Assembly (NCBI RefSeq): GCF_030767025.1
Contig: NZ_JASITE010000024.1
Span: 1 to 64,000 of the forward strand
Length of the DNA: 64,000 nt
Origin: Nocardia sp. CC227C
Lineage (GTDB): Bacteria; Actinomycetota; Actinomycetes; Mycobacteriales; Mycobacteriaceae
Direction: 5' to 3'
The number at the start of each line of letters is the position of its first letter. The first letter of the stretch is position 1. A program made the translations under genes and the position numbers. Shown piece by piece: positions 55,156 to 64,000 of the stretch. Below the pieces are notes generated by a model that saw only the letters and a program-made list of their open reading frames with translations, ran no database searches and was not told where the DNA came from.

Positions 55156-56304
55156 TCAGGTGTGTGAGTGCAGTTCACCCCAGGCCGGGAACGGATCGGC
55201 GTAGTTCACCCATACCCGCTGTCCGGCAGCCAATTCCGCGTCGGTGAGCAGGGCCGCGTCCAGCAGGGCGCGCACCCGCTCGCGGTCCAGTTTCACACCG
55301 ATGAGCACGATCTCCGAGCCGGGCTGCTCATCGAGCGAGGACCAGAAGGCGGCCGGTTCGAAGGTGAGGTTCGGTCCCGCCTGCGACCAGATGGCGACCA
55401 AGTCCGGACGGCTGGCGATCCAGCAGAATCCCTTGCTGCGCAACAGGCCCCGCAACCGCGTCAGCACGGCGTCCAAGCGCTCGGGATGGAAGGGGCGGTC
55501 AGCGGTGTAGGTGAGGCTGCGGATGCCGTACTCCTCGGTCTCGGGAGTGTGCCCGCCCGCCAATTCCTCGTCCCAGCCCGCGGTCTCGGCGGCCAGGTCG
55601 GGGTTGTACAGGCCGGTGTCGAGCACCTCGGCGAGATCGACGGAGCCCTTGACCGCGCGCAGGATCCTGGCCTTGGGGTTGAGGCGGCGAATGGTGGCCT
55701 CCACGCTGCCGACGGCATTGGCGCTCACCAGATCGGTTTTGGAGATGATCAGCACGTCGGCGAATTCCACCTGATCCACCAGCAGATCGGAGATGGTGCG
55801 CGCATCCCCCTCCCCGGCCCGCATATCCCGCTGCTCGAGGGATTCGCCGCGCACCACCTCGGGCAGGAAGGTGGAGGCGTCGACCACGGTCACCATGGTG
55901 TCCAGGCGCGCGATATCGCCGAGCTTGAAGCCGTCGGAGAACTCCCATTCGAAGGTCGCCGCCACCGGCATGGGTTCGGAGATGCCGGTGGATTCGATGA
56001 CCAACTGGTCGAAGCGGCCCTCGCGGGCGAGTTTGCCGACCGATTCGATGAGGTCCTCGCGCAGCGTGCAGCAGATGCAGCCGTTGGTGAGTTCGACCAG
56101 CTTCTCCTGGGTGCGGTCCAGGTGGCCCTGGCCCGCCACCAGGGCGGCGTCGATATTCACCTCGCTCATGTCGTTGACGATGACGGCCACGCGGCGGCCC
56201 TCGCGGTTGGCGAGGATGTGGTTGAGCAGGGTGGTCTTCCCGGCTCCGAGGAAGCCGGAGAGCACGGTCACGGGCAGGGGGCGGATGGTCTGGGCTGAGG
56301 TCAC
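55156..56304 (-). CDS. CobW/COG0523 GTP-dependent metallochaperone, probably zinc-responsive
   Basis: A 382-residue G3E-family GTPase. Walker A is GFLGAGKTTLL (17-27), the metal-binding CICC motif is at 76-79, and the Walker B/GTP motifs are in VIESTG and SKTDL. A C-terminal CobW domain follows. It is thought to deliver zinc to proteins during zinc shortage. The GTG at 56304 has no ribosome site. A TATCAT box six bases upstream lies in a Zur-type palindrome, so it is probably leaderless and repressed by Zur with zinc. It is divergent from thiD. Confidence 0.88.
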   Translation of the reverse strand: MTSAQTIRPLPVTVLSGFLGAGKTTLLNHILANREGRRVAVIVNDMSEVNIDAALVAGQGHLDRTQEKLVELTNGCICCTLREDLIESVGKLAREGRFDQLVIESTGISEPMPVAATFEWEFSDGFKLGDIARLDTMVTVVDASTFLPEVVRGESLEQRDMRAGEGDARTISDLLVDQVEFADVLIISKTDLVSANAVGSVEATIRRLNPKARILRAVKGSVDLAEVLDTGLYNPDLAAETAGWDEELAGGHTPETEEYGIRSLTYTADRPFHPERLDAVLTRLRGLLRSKGFCWIASRPDLVAIWSQAGPNLTFEPAAFWSSLDEQPGSEIVLIGVKLDRERVRALLDAALLTDAELAAGQRVWVNYADPFPAWGELHSHT

Positions 56305-56309
56305 CGCTT

Positions 56310-56328
56310 AATGATAACGGTTTTCATT
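56310..56328 (-). promoter_or_regulatory. Zur-box-like operator of the CobW-type gene
   Basis: AATGATAACGGTTTTCATT is a 19-bp palindrome matching at 8 of 9 arm positions. It resembles the actinobacterial Zur consensus (TGAAAAT-like arms around a central base). It overlaps the predicted -10 box TATCAT (56316-56311) and ends six bases before the start codon. Confidence 0.75.
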
Positions 56329-56392
56329 TACGGTTGCGCGGCACCCCACGGCCGGACCCACCGCGCACCCGGTTCCGCGTAGGGTCAGCGGC

Positions 56393-57244
<852 letters not shown>

Positions 57245-57262
57245 AGTCCAGTCCAGGATCGA

Positions 57263-57279
57263 CCGCCCGGCGGGGGCGG
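57263..57279 (+). terminator. weak hairpin after thiD
   Basis: CCGCCC-N5-GGGCGG is a 6-bp stem 18 bases beyond the thiD stop codon. Confidence 0.35.
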
Positions 57280-57373
57280 CGTCGCGTTCACCCGGGTTGA
57301 TTCCCGCGCGGTCGAACGCGCAGCACATCTACCCTGAATTCAGCACTGCACCAGCGATTTCGGGAATGTCGCC

Positions 57374-57541
57374 ATGACCTGCCCCCTGCCCCAGCGCCCG
57401 CTGCCGCTCAGCGACGAACACCGCGAATCCTTCTGGCGTCGGTCGGGGTGGACCCCGACGCTCCCGGAGCGGGATCGGGAAGCCATCGAACAGCGCTGGG
57501 ACGACGAATCCATCGAGATCGCCGAGGTTTTCGGCTGGTGA
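57374..57541 (+). CDS. small hypothetical protein (55 residues)
   Basis: An ATG frame of 55 codons reading MTCPLPQRPLPLSDEHRESF, then WRRSGWTP, and ending EIAEVFGW. Third positions are about 85% G/C, as in real genes here. The sequence is acidic with five tryptophans and a single cysteine and does not look like a shadow of another gene. A TACCCT box at 57330-57335 could be its -10 element; GGGAA before the ATG is a weak ribosome site. It ends 13 bases before the stop of the convergent TetR gene. I recognise no family. Confidence 0.6.
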   Translation: MTCPLPQRPLPLSDEHRESFWRRSGWTPTLPERDREAIEQRWDDESIEIAEVFGW

Positions 57542-57554
57542 GCCGTCGGCGCCG

Positions 57555-58169
57555 TCAGGAATCCGGATGCAGGGTGTTGTGCAGAGTGGCGGCCCACTGC
57601 TGCACGATCTCCTTGCGGCGCAACGAGTCGTCGGTGAGCACGTCGGCGAGGCCGAGGCCGCGGGCCAGGTCCAGGGTGGCCTGGACCAGGTGGTGGGTGA
57701 CCGGGTCGGAGTCGTCGACGCCGAGGGCCTCGACGGCCATGCGGTGGGAGATGCGGCCGAAACGTGCCTCCATGGGGACGATGCGCTCCCGCAGCGCCGG
57801 ATCGGCGGCGGCATGCGTCCAGACCTGGAGCGCCGCCTTGAACAGCGGGCTGGTGTAGGACTCGACCAGGGAAGCGACCACGGCCTGGGTGCGGCCCGCA
57901 CCCTCGGCGACCTCGCCGAGGGCGAGGGCCTCGCTCTTCGACTGCGTCATCCGCGACTCGAACATGTACTCCAGGGCCGCGGTGATCAGATCCTCCCGGG
58001 TGGGGAAATGATGCTGCGCCGCCCCGCGCGACACCCCGGCGCGTTCGGCCACCACGGCCACGGTGGCGGCCGCCCAGCCCAGCTCGGCCAGGCAGTCGAT
58101 AGTCGCCTCCAGCAGCCGCTGCCGGGTGGCCCGACTGCGGTCCTGCTTGGGTTCGTGGGGTGTCGCCAT
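57555..58169 (-). CDS. TetR-family regulator of the acyl-CoA operon
   Basis: A 204-residue TetR-type protein with the helix-turn-helix ATVAVVAERAGVSRGAAQHHFPTREDLITAAL (about 36-66). It is the last gene of the operon accD1-accA1-acyl-CoA dehydrogenase-enoyl-CoA hydratase, five bases behind the hydratase gene. It is probably a self-limiting repressor of that operon that senses a branched acyl-CoA. A TetR regulator also lies near the corresponding genes in M. tuberculosis. No operator could be sought, since the operon promoter lies outside the window. Confidence 0.87.
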   Translation of the reverse strand: MATPHEPKQDRSRATRQRLLEATIDCLAELGWAAATVAVVAERAGVSRGAAQHHFPTREDLITAALEYMFESRMTQSKSEALALGEVAEGAGRTQAVVASLVESYTSPLFKAALQVWTHAAADPALRERIVPMEARFGRISHRMAVEALGVDDSDPVTHHLVQATLDLARGLGLADVLTDDSLRRKEIVQQWAATLHNTLHPDS

Positions 58170-58174
58170 GGCCG

Positions 58175-58969
58175 CTATTCTGCCCAGCTCGGTGGACGAC
58201 GCTGAAAGAAGGCCGTCATGCCCTCGATCACGTCGGGTGTTCCGAAGCAGTTGCCCGAGCGCTTGGCCAGGTCGTCGGCGCTGCGATCGAATTCGGCCAG
58301 GATGTGGGCGGTGGTGAGCCGCTTGCTCTCGGCCAGCCCCTGCGGGGAGCCCTTGCGCAGCTCACCGCACAGCCGCGCCACCTCCGCCGCCGCGTCGTCG
58401 GCGGCGATGGTGACGAGGCCGATGCGCTCGGCGGTGTCGGCGTCGAACGTCTCGCCGGTCTGGAAGTACCGCGCCGCCGCCCGCGAGGTCATCCGCGGCA
58501 GCAGGGTGAGCGAGATGATGAACGGGGCCAGGCCCAGCCGCGCCTCGGTGAGGGCGAAGCTGCTGCCGCGACCGGCGACGACGATATCGCAGGCCGCGAC
58601 GATGCCCATCCCGCCCGCGCGCACATTGCCGTCGATCCGCGCCACCACCGGTTTGGGCAGTTCGAGGATGCGCCGCAGCACCTGGACCGCCCAGCGGGTG
58701 CGGATGTCGGCGGCCGCCGCGGGGTCGGCGTCGAGGGCTTCCTTCAGATCCGCGCCGGCGCAGAAGGTGGTCCCGGTGTGGGTGAGGACGACACCGCGCA
58801 CGGCCTTGTCGGCACCCGCCCGCTCCAGACCGTCCAGGAGTTCGGCCACCAGCCGCGAGGACATGGCATTGCGGTTGTGCGGGGAGTCCAGGGTGAGCAC
58901 CGCGAAGCCGTCGCGCACCTCGTAGCGGACGACCGGCGTGGATTCCGGGGTGGGTTCGGTATCGGTCAT
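58175..58969 (-). CDS. enoyl-CoA hydratase/isomerase family protein
   Basis: A 264-residue crotonase-fold enzyme. The oxyanion-hole segments are THTGTTFCAGADLKEAL and VRAGGMGIVAACDI. Glutamate positions of a hydratase occur near ALTEARLGLAP. Within this operon it may hydrate 3-methylglutaconyl-CoA in leucine breakdown, between the carboxylase and a lyase, but other enoyl-CoA substrates are possible. It starts one base after the stop of the dehydrogenase gene (TGA-G-ATG), so translation is coupled. Confidence 0.85.
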   Translation of the reverse strand: MTDTEPTPESTPVVRYEVRDGFAVLTLDSPHNRNAMSSRLVAELLDGLERAGADKAVRGVVLTHTGTTFCAGADLKEALDADPAAAADIRTRWAVQVLRRILELPKPVVARIDGNVRAGGMGIVAACDIVVAGRGSSFALTEARLGLAPFIISLTLLPRMTSRAAARYFQTGETFDADTAERIGLVTIAADDAAAEVARLCGELRKGSPQGLAESKRLTTAHILAEFDRSADDLAKRSGNCFGTPDVIEGMTAFFQRRPPSWAE

Positions 58970-58970
58970 C

Positions 58971-60131
58971 TCAGTACGACCTCGGCAGGCCCAGCGAGTG
59001 CTGGGCGACGAAGTTCAGGATCATTTCCCGGCTGACCGGCGCGACCCGGGCGATGCGCGAGGCGGCGAGCATGCCCGCCAGGCCCACATCGGAGGTGAGT
59101 CCGGAGCCGCCGTGGGTCTGGATGGCCTGATCGAGCGCCTTGATACTGGCCTCGGCGGCAGCGTATTTCGCCATATTGGCGGCTTCGGCGGCCCCGAAGT
59201 CGTCACCGGAGTCGTAGAGCACGGCGGCCTTCTGCATCATGACCTTGGCCAGCTCCAGTTCGATCTTCACCTGCGCCAGCGGATGTGAGATGCCCTGGTG
59301 CGCGCCGATGGGCGTCTTCCACACCTGGCGCTCCTTGGCGTACTCCACGGCCCGGTCGATGGCGTAGCGGCCCATCCCGACCGCCATGGCGGCACCCATG
59401 ATGCGCTCCGGGTTCAGGCCCGCGAACAGCTGCGCGATGGCCGCGTCCTCCTGGCCCACCAGGGCGTCGGCGGGCAGCCGCACGTCGTCGAGGAACAGCG
59501 TGTACTGGCTGTCCGGCTCGATGATGTCCATCTCCTGCCGGTTCTTCACGAAGCCGGGGGTGTCGACCGGCACGATGAACAGCGCGGGTTTGAGGTTGCC
59601 GGTCTTGGCGTCCTCGGTGCGGGCCACGATGAGCACGGCCTCGGCCTGGTCCACACCGGAGATGAAGATCTTGCGGCCGTTGAGGATCCAGTCGCCGCCG
59701 TCGCGCCGGGCGGTGGTGGTGATCTTGTGCGAGTTGGAGCCCGCATCGGGCTCGGTGATGCCGAAGACCATCTTGGCGGTGCCGTCGGCCAGGCGCGGCA
59801 GCCAGTTCCGCTTCTGCTCCTCGGTGCCGAACTTGGTGACGATGGTGCCGCAGATGGCGGGCGAGACCACCATGAGCAGCAGGCCCGCACCGGCCGCGGA
59901 CAGCTCCTCCTGCACCAGCGCGAGCTCGTAGATGCCCGCGCCGCCACCGCCGTACTCCTCCGGCAGGTTCACGCCGAGGAAGCCGAGTTCGCCCGCCTCG
60001 TCCCAGAGTTCGGTGAGCGGCTCGTTCCGCAACGCCTTGGCGCGCACGTAGTCGCGGTAGTTGTACTTGGCCGCCAGTTGGGCCACCGCCGCGCGCAGCG
60101 CCTTCTGTTCGTCGGTTTCGATGAAGCTCAT
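58971..60131 (-). CDS. acyl-CoA dehydrogenase (possible isovaleryl-CoA dehydrogenase, FadE19-like)
   Basis: A 386-residue four-helix/beta/four-helix flavoenzyme of standard length. MVFGITEPDAGSNSHKITTTA is the flavin/substrate signature, and QAIQTHGGSGLTSDVGLAGMLAASRIARV the C-terminal signature. The catalytic glutamate, found near the C-terminus in most members (as in GGTNEIL), is not obvious there; isovaleryl-CoA dehydrogenases place it elsewhere, consistent with that role. It is three bases downstream of accA1. In M. tuberculosis fadE19 holds the same place. Confidence 0.87.
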   Translation of the reverse strand: MSFIETDEQKALRAAVAQLAAKYNYRDYVRAKALRNEPLTELWDEAGELGFLGVNLPEEYGGGGAGIYELALVQEELSAAGAGLLLMVVSPAICGTIVTKFGTEEQKRNWLPRLADGTAKMVFGITEPDAGSNSHKITTTARRDGGDWILNGRKIFISGVDQAEAVLIVARTEDAKTGNLKPALFIVPVDTPGFVKNRQEMDIIEPDSQYTLFLDDVRLPADALVGQEDAAIAQLFAGLNPERIMGAAMAVGMGRYAIDRAVEYAKERQVWKTPIGAHQGISHPLAQVKIELELAKVMMQKAAVLYDSGDDFGAAEAANMAKYAAAEASIKALDQAIQTHGGSGLTSDVGLAGMLAASRIARVAPVSREMILNFVAQHSLGLPRSY

Positions 60132-60134
60132 TGC

Positions 60135-62198
60135 CTACTCCTGGTTTTCGTTGTGCACGACGGCGAGCACAGCGCCGACGTCGACCTGCTGACCGACCGC
60201 GACGTTCAGTTCGGTGAGGGTACCGGCGGTGGGGGCGGCGATGGTGTGTTCCATCTTCATGGCCTCCAGCCACAGAATGGGCTGGCCCTTCTCCACCTGT
60301 GCGCCGACCTCCGCACCGAGGCGGATGACCGCACCGGGCATGGGTGCGAGCAGCGAGCCCTCGGCCACCTGGTCGGCCGGATCCTCGAAGCGCGGCAGCC
60401 GCCGCACGGTCACCGGGCCGAGCGGGGAATCGACGGCGACCAGATCGCCGTAGCGGGCCACCTCGAAGCGCCGCCGCACCGCGCCGCGCTCGCCGGGAAC
60501 ACACAGCACCACCGCGTCCGGGGTGAGGTCCACCAGTTCCAGGCCGGGCAGCCCGTCCACCTCGAGACCCGCGCGGGTCAGGCGGTAGCGCACCTCGTGC
60601 TTGCCGGTGCCCCGGCTCGCGTAGGACTTGGACTGCGGCTGCGACGGCAGATTGCGCCAGCCGCTGGGCAACCCGCCGCCCACCCGCGCCGCGGCGCGAT
60701 TGGCGGCGGCATCGGCCAGGGCGGCCGCGGTGATCGACAGGGTCTCGGCGCTTTCCGAGGCCAGCGGCGCGGCGAGCACGTCCAGGCCGTGGGTGGCGAA
60801 GAAGGCGGTATCGGTGTCACCGGCCAGGAAGGCCGGATGCCGCAGCACCCGCACCAGCAGATCGCGGTTGGTCACCAGGCCGTGAATCTTGGCGCGCTGC
60901 AAGGCCGAAGCGAGCAGATGCGCCGCCTCGTCCCGGGTCTCGGCGTAGGAGATCACCTTGGCGAGCATGGGGTCGTAGTGCACGCCCACCACCGACCCGT
61001 CCACCACGCCACTGTCCAGGCGCACACCGGGTTCGGTGAGCACGGCGAATTCGCCCACGGTGCCGGGGATGTCGAGTTTGTGCACGGTGCCGCTCTGCGG
61101 CTGCCAGTCCTGCGCCGGGTCCTCGGCGTAGAGGCGCACCTCGATGGAGTGGCCGCGCGTGGCGGGCTGCCGGGCGGGCAGCGGGCGTCCGGCAGCCACC
61201 TGCAACTGCAAGCGCACCAGATCCAGGCCGGTGGTCTGCTCGGTGACCGGATGTTCCACCTGGAGACGGGTGTTCATCTCCAGGAAGAAGAACTCGCCCT
61301 TCTCGTCGGCCAGGAATTCGACGGTGCCCGCACCCTCGTAGCCGATGGCCTCGGACGCCAACCGAGCCGCCTCGAACAGCCGCGCCCGCATGCTGCGCCC
61401 ATCTCGCCCGCTCGCGGACCCTCCATGGTTACGCTCCGCTGCCGCCTCCGGGTCTGATCCGAGCAGGCGGTCGATCTTCTCCACCAGCGGGGAGGGGGCC
61501 TCCTCCACCACCTTCTGATGCCGCCGCTGAATCGAGCACTCGCGCTCGCCCACCGCCCACACCGTGCCGTGGGTATCGGCCATGACCTGCACCTCGATAT
61601 GGCGGCCGGTCTCCAGGTAGCGCTCGCAGAACACCGTCGGATCGCCGAAGGCCGACGCGGCCTCGCGCTGGGCCGCCTCGATCTGGCCGGTCAGCTCGGC
61701 GAGGTCGCGGACCACGCGCATACCGCGCCCGCCGCCACCGGCGGACGCCTTGATCAGCACCGGCAGCATCTCGGCGGTGACCTCGGCCGGGTCCAGTTGC
61801 TTCAGCACCGGCACCCCGGCGGCGTCCATCATCTTCTTGGACTCGACCTTGGAGCCCATCTGCTCGATGGCGGAGACCGGCGGACCGATCCACACCAGCC
61901 CGGCCGCCTGCACGGCCTCGGCGAATTCGGCGTTCTCGGAGAGGAATCCGTACCCGGGGTGGATGGCGTCGGCACCGGCCGAGAGCGCGGCCTCGATGAT
62001 CAGCTCGCCGCGCAGGTAGGTCTCACCGGGGGTGTTGCCCGGAAGGCGCACCGCCGCATCGGCTTCGGCCACATGCGGCGATGCGGCATCGGCGTCGGAG
62101 TAGACGGCGGTGGTCGCGATGCCCATGCGGCGGCAGGTGGCGAAGACCCGGCGCGCGATCTCGCCGCGGTTGGCGACCAGTACATTGCGGATTTCCAT
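60135..62198 (-). CDS. accA1: acyl-CoA carboxylase alpha chain (biotin carboxylase + biotin carrier), AccA1-like
   Basis: A 687-residue biotin enzyme. The biotin carboxylase domain starts EIRNVLVANRGEIARRVF, with the glycine-rich ATP loop KASAGGGGRGMRVV and EMNTRLQVEHPVTE. The carrier domain ends with the biotinyl lysine in EAMKMEH. With AccD1 it probably forms methylcrotonyl-CoA carboxylase. Unusually, about 30 extra residues (around 238-269, SDPEAAAERNHGGSASGRDG) interrupt the carboxylase domain after VVEEAPSP. I chose the ATG at 62198; the upstream frame belongs to accD1. It lies eight bases behind accD1. Confidence 0.92.
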   Translation of the reverse strand: MEIRNVLVANRGEIARRVFATCRRMGIATTAVYSDADAASPHVAEADAAVRLPGNTPGETYLRGELIIEAALSAGADAIHPGYGFLSENAEFAEAVQAAGLVWIGPPVSAIEQMGSKVESKKMMDAAGVPVLKQLDPAEVTAEMLPVLIKASAGGGGRGMRVVRDLAELTGQIEAAQREAASAFGDPTVFCERYLETGRHIEVQVMADTHGTVWAVGERECSIQRRHQKVVEEAPSPLVEKIDRLLGSDPEAAAERNHGGSASGRDGRSMRARLFEAARLASEAIGYEGAGTVEFLADEKGEFFFLEMNTRLQVEHPVTEQTTGLDLVRLQLQVAAGRPLPARQPATRGHSIEVRLYAEDPAQDWQPQSGTVHKLDIPGTVGEFAVLTEPGVRLDSGVVDGSVVGVHYDPMLAKVISYAETRDEAAHLLASALQRAKIHGLVTNRDLLVRVLRHPAFLAGDTDTAFFATHGLDVLAAPLASESAETLSITAAALADAAANRAAARVGGGLPSGWRNLPSQPQSKSYASRGTGKHEVRYRLTRAGLEVDGLPGLELVDLTPDAVVLCVPGERGAVRRRFEVARYGDLVAVDSPLGPVTVRRLPRFEDPADQVAEGSLLAPMPGAVIRLGAEVGAQVEKGQPILWLEAMKMEHTIAAPTAGTLTELNVAVGQQVDVGAVLAVVHNENQE

Positions 62199-62206
62199 AC
62201 CTGGCC

Positions 62207-63811
62207 TCACATCCGGAAGACGCCGAAGCCGTCGGCGCCCTTGATCGGGGCATTGTGAATGGCGGACAGGGCCATTCCCAGCACCGTGCGGGTATCGCGG
62301 GGATCGATGACGCCGTCGTCGTAGAGGCGGCCCGACATGAACATGGGCAGCGATTCGGCCTCGATCTGCGCCTCGATCATGGCGCGCATCCCGGCGTCGG
62401 CGGCCTCGTCGAACGGCATGCCCTTGGCCTCGGCGGCGGCCCGGCCCACGATGGAGATGACGCCCGCCAGCTGCGCACCGCCCATGACGGCGGATTTGGC
62501 GCTGGGCCAGGCGAAGACGAAGCGCGGATCGTAGGCGCGGCCACACATGCCGTAGTGGCCCGCACCGTAGGACGCGCCCATGAGCACCGAGATGTGCGGC
62601 ACCTTGGAGTTGGAGACGGCATTGATCATCATCGCGCCGTGTTTGATGATGCCCTTCTGCTCGTACTCCTTGCCCACCATGTAACCGGTGGTGTTGTGCA
62701 GGAACAGCAATGGCGTATTCGACTGATTCGCCAGCTGGATGAACTGCGCCGCCTTCTGCGCCTCCTCGGAGAACAGCACGCCGCGCGCATTGGCGAGAAT
62801 GCCGACCGGGTAGCCGTGCAGCTCCGCCCAACCGGTGACCAGGCTGGAGCCGTAGAGCGGTTTGAACTCGTCGAAATCGGAGCCGTCCACCACGCGGGCG
62901 ATGACCTCGCGCGGGTCGAACGGGATCCTGAGGTCGGTGGGCACGATGCCCAGCAGTTCCTCGGCGTCGTAGAGCGGTTCGATGATCTCGGCGCGCGGGC
63001 GCGGGGCCGGGCCCTGCTTGTGCCAGTTGAGCCGTTTCACGATGGAGCGGCCCAGCCGGATGGCGTCCTGCTCGTCCGCGGCCAGATAGTCGGCCAGGCC
63101 CGAGACGCGGGCGTGCATATCCGCGCCGCCGAGCGATTCGTCGTCGGACTCCTCACCGGTGGCCATCTTGACCAGCGGCGGCCCGCCCAGGAACACCTTG
63201 GAGCGCTCCTTGATCATGACCGTGTAGTCGGACATGCCGGGGATGTACGCGCCACCGGCGGTGGAGTTGCCGAAAACCAGTGCGATGGTGGGGATTCCCG
63301 CCGCCGACAGCCGGGTCAGATCGCGGAACATGCGCCCGCCCGGTACGAAGACCTCCTTCTGCGTGGGCAGGTCCGCGCCGCCGGACTCCACCAGGCCGAT
63401 GACCGGCAGGCGGTTCTCCAGCGCGATGTCGTTCATGCGCAGGTTCTTGCGCAGCGTCCACGGGTTCGAGGTGCCGCCGCGCACCGTGGGATCGGGTGCC
63501 ACGATCATGCATTCGACGCCCTCGACGATGCCGATGCCCGCGATGACGCTGCCGCCGACATGGAACTCACTGCCCCAGGCGGCCAGCGGGGCCAGCTCCA
63601 GGAAGGGCGAGTCCTCGTCGATGAGCAGTTCGATGCGTTCGCGCGCGGTCAGCTTGCCGCGCTTGCGGTGTCGCGCCATCTTGTCGGGGCCGCCGCCCGC
63701 GATGTTCTTGGCGTACTCGGCCTCCACCTCGGCCAGCTTGTCGCTCATGGCCGCGGCGGCGGCCCGGAAGTCCGCCGAATTCGGATCTACGGCGGTGCGC
63801 AGTGTGCTCAA
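62207..63811 (-). CDS. accD1: acyl-CoA carboxylase beta chain (carboxyltransferase), AccD1-like
   Basis: A 534-residue carboxyltransferase that moves CO2 from biotin to the acyl-CoA, probably 3-methylcrotonyl-CoA. The two oxyanion glycine pairs are in VFGNSTAGGAYIPGMSDY and MGASYGAGHYGMCGRAYDPRF. Length and the pairing with accA1 match AccD1 of M. tuberculosis (529). I chose the TTG at 63811; its second and third bases overlap the stop of the upstream acyl-CoA dehydrogenase (TTGA), so translation is coupled. A longer upstream frame reads through that gene and is not real. Confidence 0.92.
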   Translation of the reverse strand: MSTLRTAVDPNSADFRAAAAAMSDKLAEVEAEYAKNIAGGGPDKMARHRKRGKLTARERIELLIDEDSPFLELAPLAAWGSEFHVGGSVIAGIGIVEGVECMIVAPDPTVRGGTSNPWTLRKNLRMNDIALENRLPVIGLVESGGADLPTQKEVFVPGGRMFRDLTRLSAAGIPTIALVFGNSTAGGAYIPGMSDYTVMIKERSKVFLGGPPLVKMATGEESDDESLGGADMHARVSGLADYLAADEQDAIRLGRSIVKRLNWHKQGPAPRPRAEIIEPLYDAEELLGIVPTDLRIPFDPREVIARVVDGSDFDEFKPLYGSSLVTGWAELHGYPVGILANARGVLFSEEAQKAAQFIQLANQSNTPLLFLHNTTGYMVGKEYEQKGIIKHGAMMINAVSNSKVPHISVLMGASYGAGHYGMCGRAYDPRFVFAWPSAKSAVMGGAQLAGVISIVGRAAAEAKGMPFDEAADAGMRAMIEAQIEAESLPMFMSGRLYDDGVIDPRDTRTVLGMALSAIHNAPIKGADGFGVFRM

Positions 63812-64000
63812 GACTGGAACCCCAATCGCTTGGCCGCGAGGCTGGTCAGGATCTCGTTGGTGCCACCGCCGATGCCCAGGATGCGGACATCGCGGTAATG
63901 GCGCTCCACCTCGGACTCGCGCATGTAGCCGAGTCCGCCGAAGAGCTGAACCGCTTGGTGGGCAACCCATTCGGCGGTTTCCACGGCGGTGTTCTTGGCG
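63808..64000 (-). CDS. acyl-CoA dehydrogenase, C-terminal part (cut by the window edge)
   Basis: The last 63 codons of an acyl-CoA dehydrogenase: AKNTAVETAEWVAHQAVQLF, then GGLGYMRESEVERHYRDVRI and the terminal IGGGTNEILTSLAAKRLGFQ. GGTNEIL holds the catalytic-base glutamate typical of the family. It is the first visible gene of the leucine-type operon; its stop overlaps the accD1 start. Because the operon has a second dehydrogenase downstream, the two may act on different branched acyl-CoAs. Confidence 0.88.
   Translation of the reverse strand, partial: AKNTAVETAEWVAHQAVQLFGGLGYMRESEVERHYRDVRILGIGGGTNEILTSLAAKRLGFQS

Overview
The window looks like a chromosomal segment of a high-GC actinomycete, most likely Nocardia or a close relative in Mycobacteriales. 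Three things suggest this. Third codon positions are strongly G/C. TANNNT boxes sit 6-8 bases from many start codons, so leaderless mRNAs appear common. The gene order groEL ... psd-pssA-CDC48-like ATPase ... glutamate-cysteine ligase-like protein-sodC-virR-DUF3263-def-GNAT-xthA ... thiC ... thiD matches, from memory, the Rv0440 to Rv0422c block of Mycobacterium tuberculosis. No rRNA, tRNA, CRISPR array or intact insertion sequence was seen.

Layout. 1-9.3 kb: a leader and promoter for a gene cut by the left edge; a baeRF3-type protein; an SDR-type epimerase; groEL with two CIRCE operators; glyA behind a ZTP riboswitch; clpC2 with a large palindrome over its promoter; a flavin oxidoreductase paired with an ECF41 (SigJ) sigma factor. 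9.6-17.7 kb: a lipoprotein, an AraC regulator, and a three-gene signalling operon (receiver/glutaredoxin-like/thioredoxin-reductase-like fusion, cNMP-domain histidine kinase, UBP zinc finger). These are followed by SRPBCC and SIMPL proteins and a FabH-type synthase. 17.9-31.9 kb: the conserved phosphatidylethanolamine synthesis pair psd-pssA with the AAA ATPase, membrane proteins, sodC, virR, def and xthA. 32-41 kb: lipid catabolism (FadE5-like and another large acyl-CoA dehydrogenase) around an accessory island. The island holds a DUF222/HNH (13E12-type) gene, a DUF4143 ATPase, and two decayed fragments of a second copy of the large dehydrogenase. 41-50 kb: tyrosine catabolism (hmgA-fahA), an unrecognised protein divergent from it, an MMPL transporter, a TetR regulator and a secreted lipase. 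50-57.2 kb: thiC (TPP riboswitch) and thiD, separated by a glyoxalase-like protein, a TetR/epoxide hydrolase pair, a VapBC module and a Zur-type CobW protein. 57.3-64 kb: a 55-residue unknown gene, then a leucine/isovalerate-type degradation operon (acyl-CoA dehydrogenase-accD1-accA1-acyl-CoA dehydrogenase-enoyl-CoA hydratase-tetR).

Regulation is unusually readable here. The sequence shows a ZTP and a TPP riboswitch, CIRCE, a Zur-like box, an ECF41-type promoter, palindromic operators for clpC2, vapBC and two TetR genes, and about ten likely leaderless promoters. The observations most worth following are the receiver-Grx-TrxR/cNMP-kinase/UBP operon, the clpC2 palindrome, the broken dehydrogenase copy around the HNH and DUF4143 genes, the unknown protein opposite hmgA, and an in-frame insert in the biotin carboxylase.
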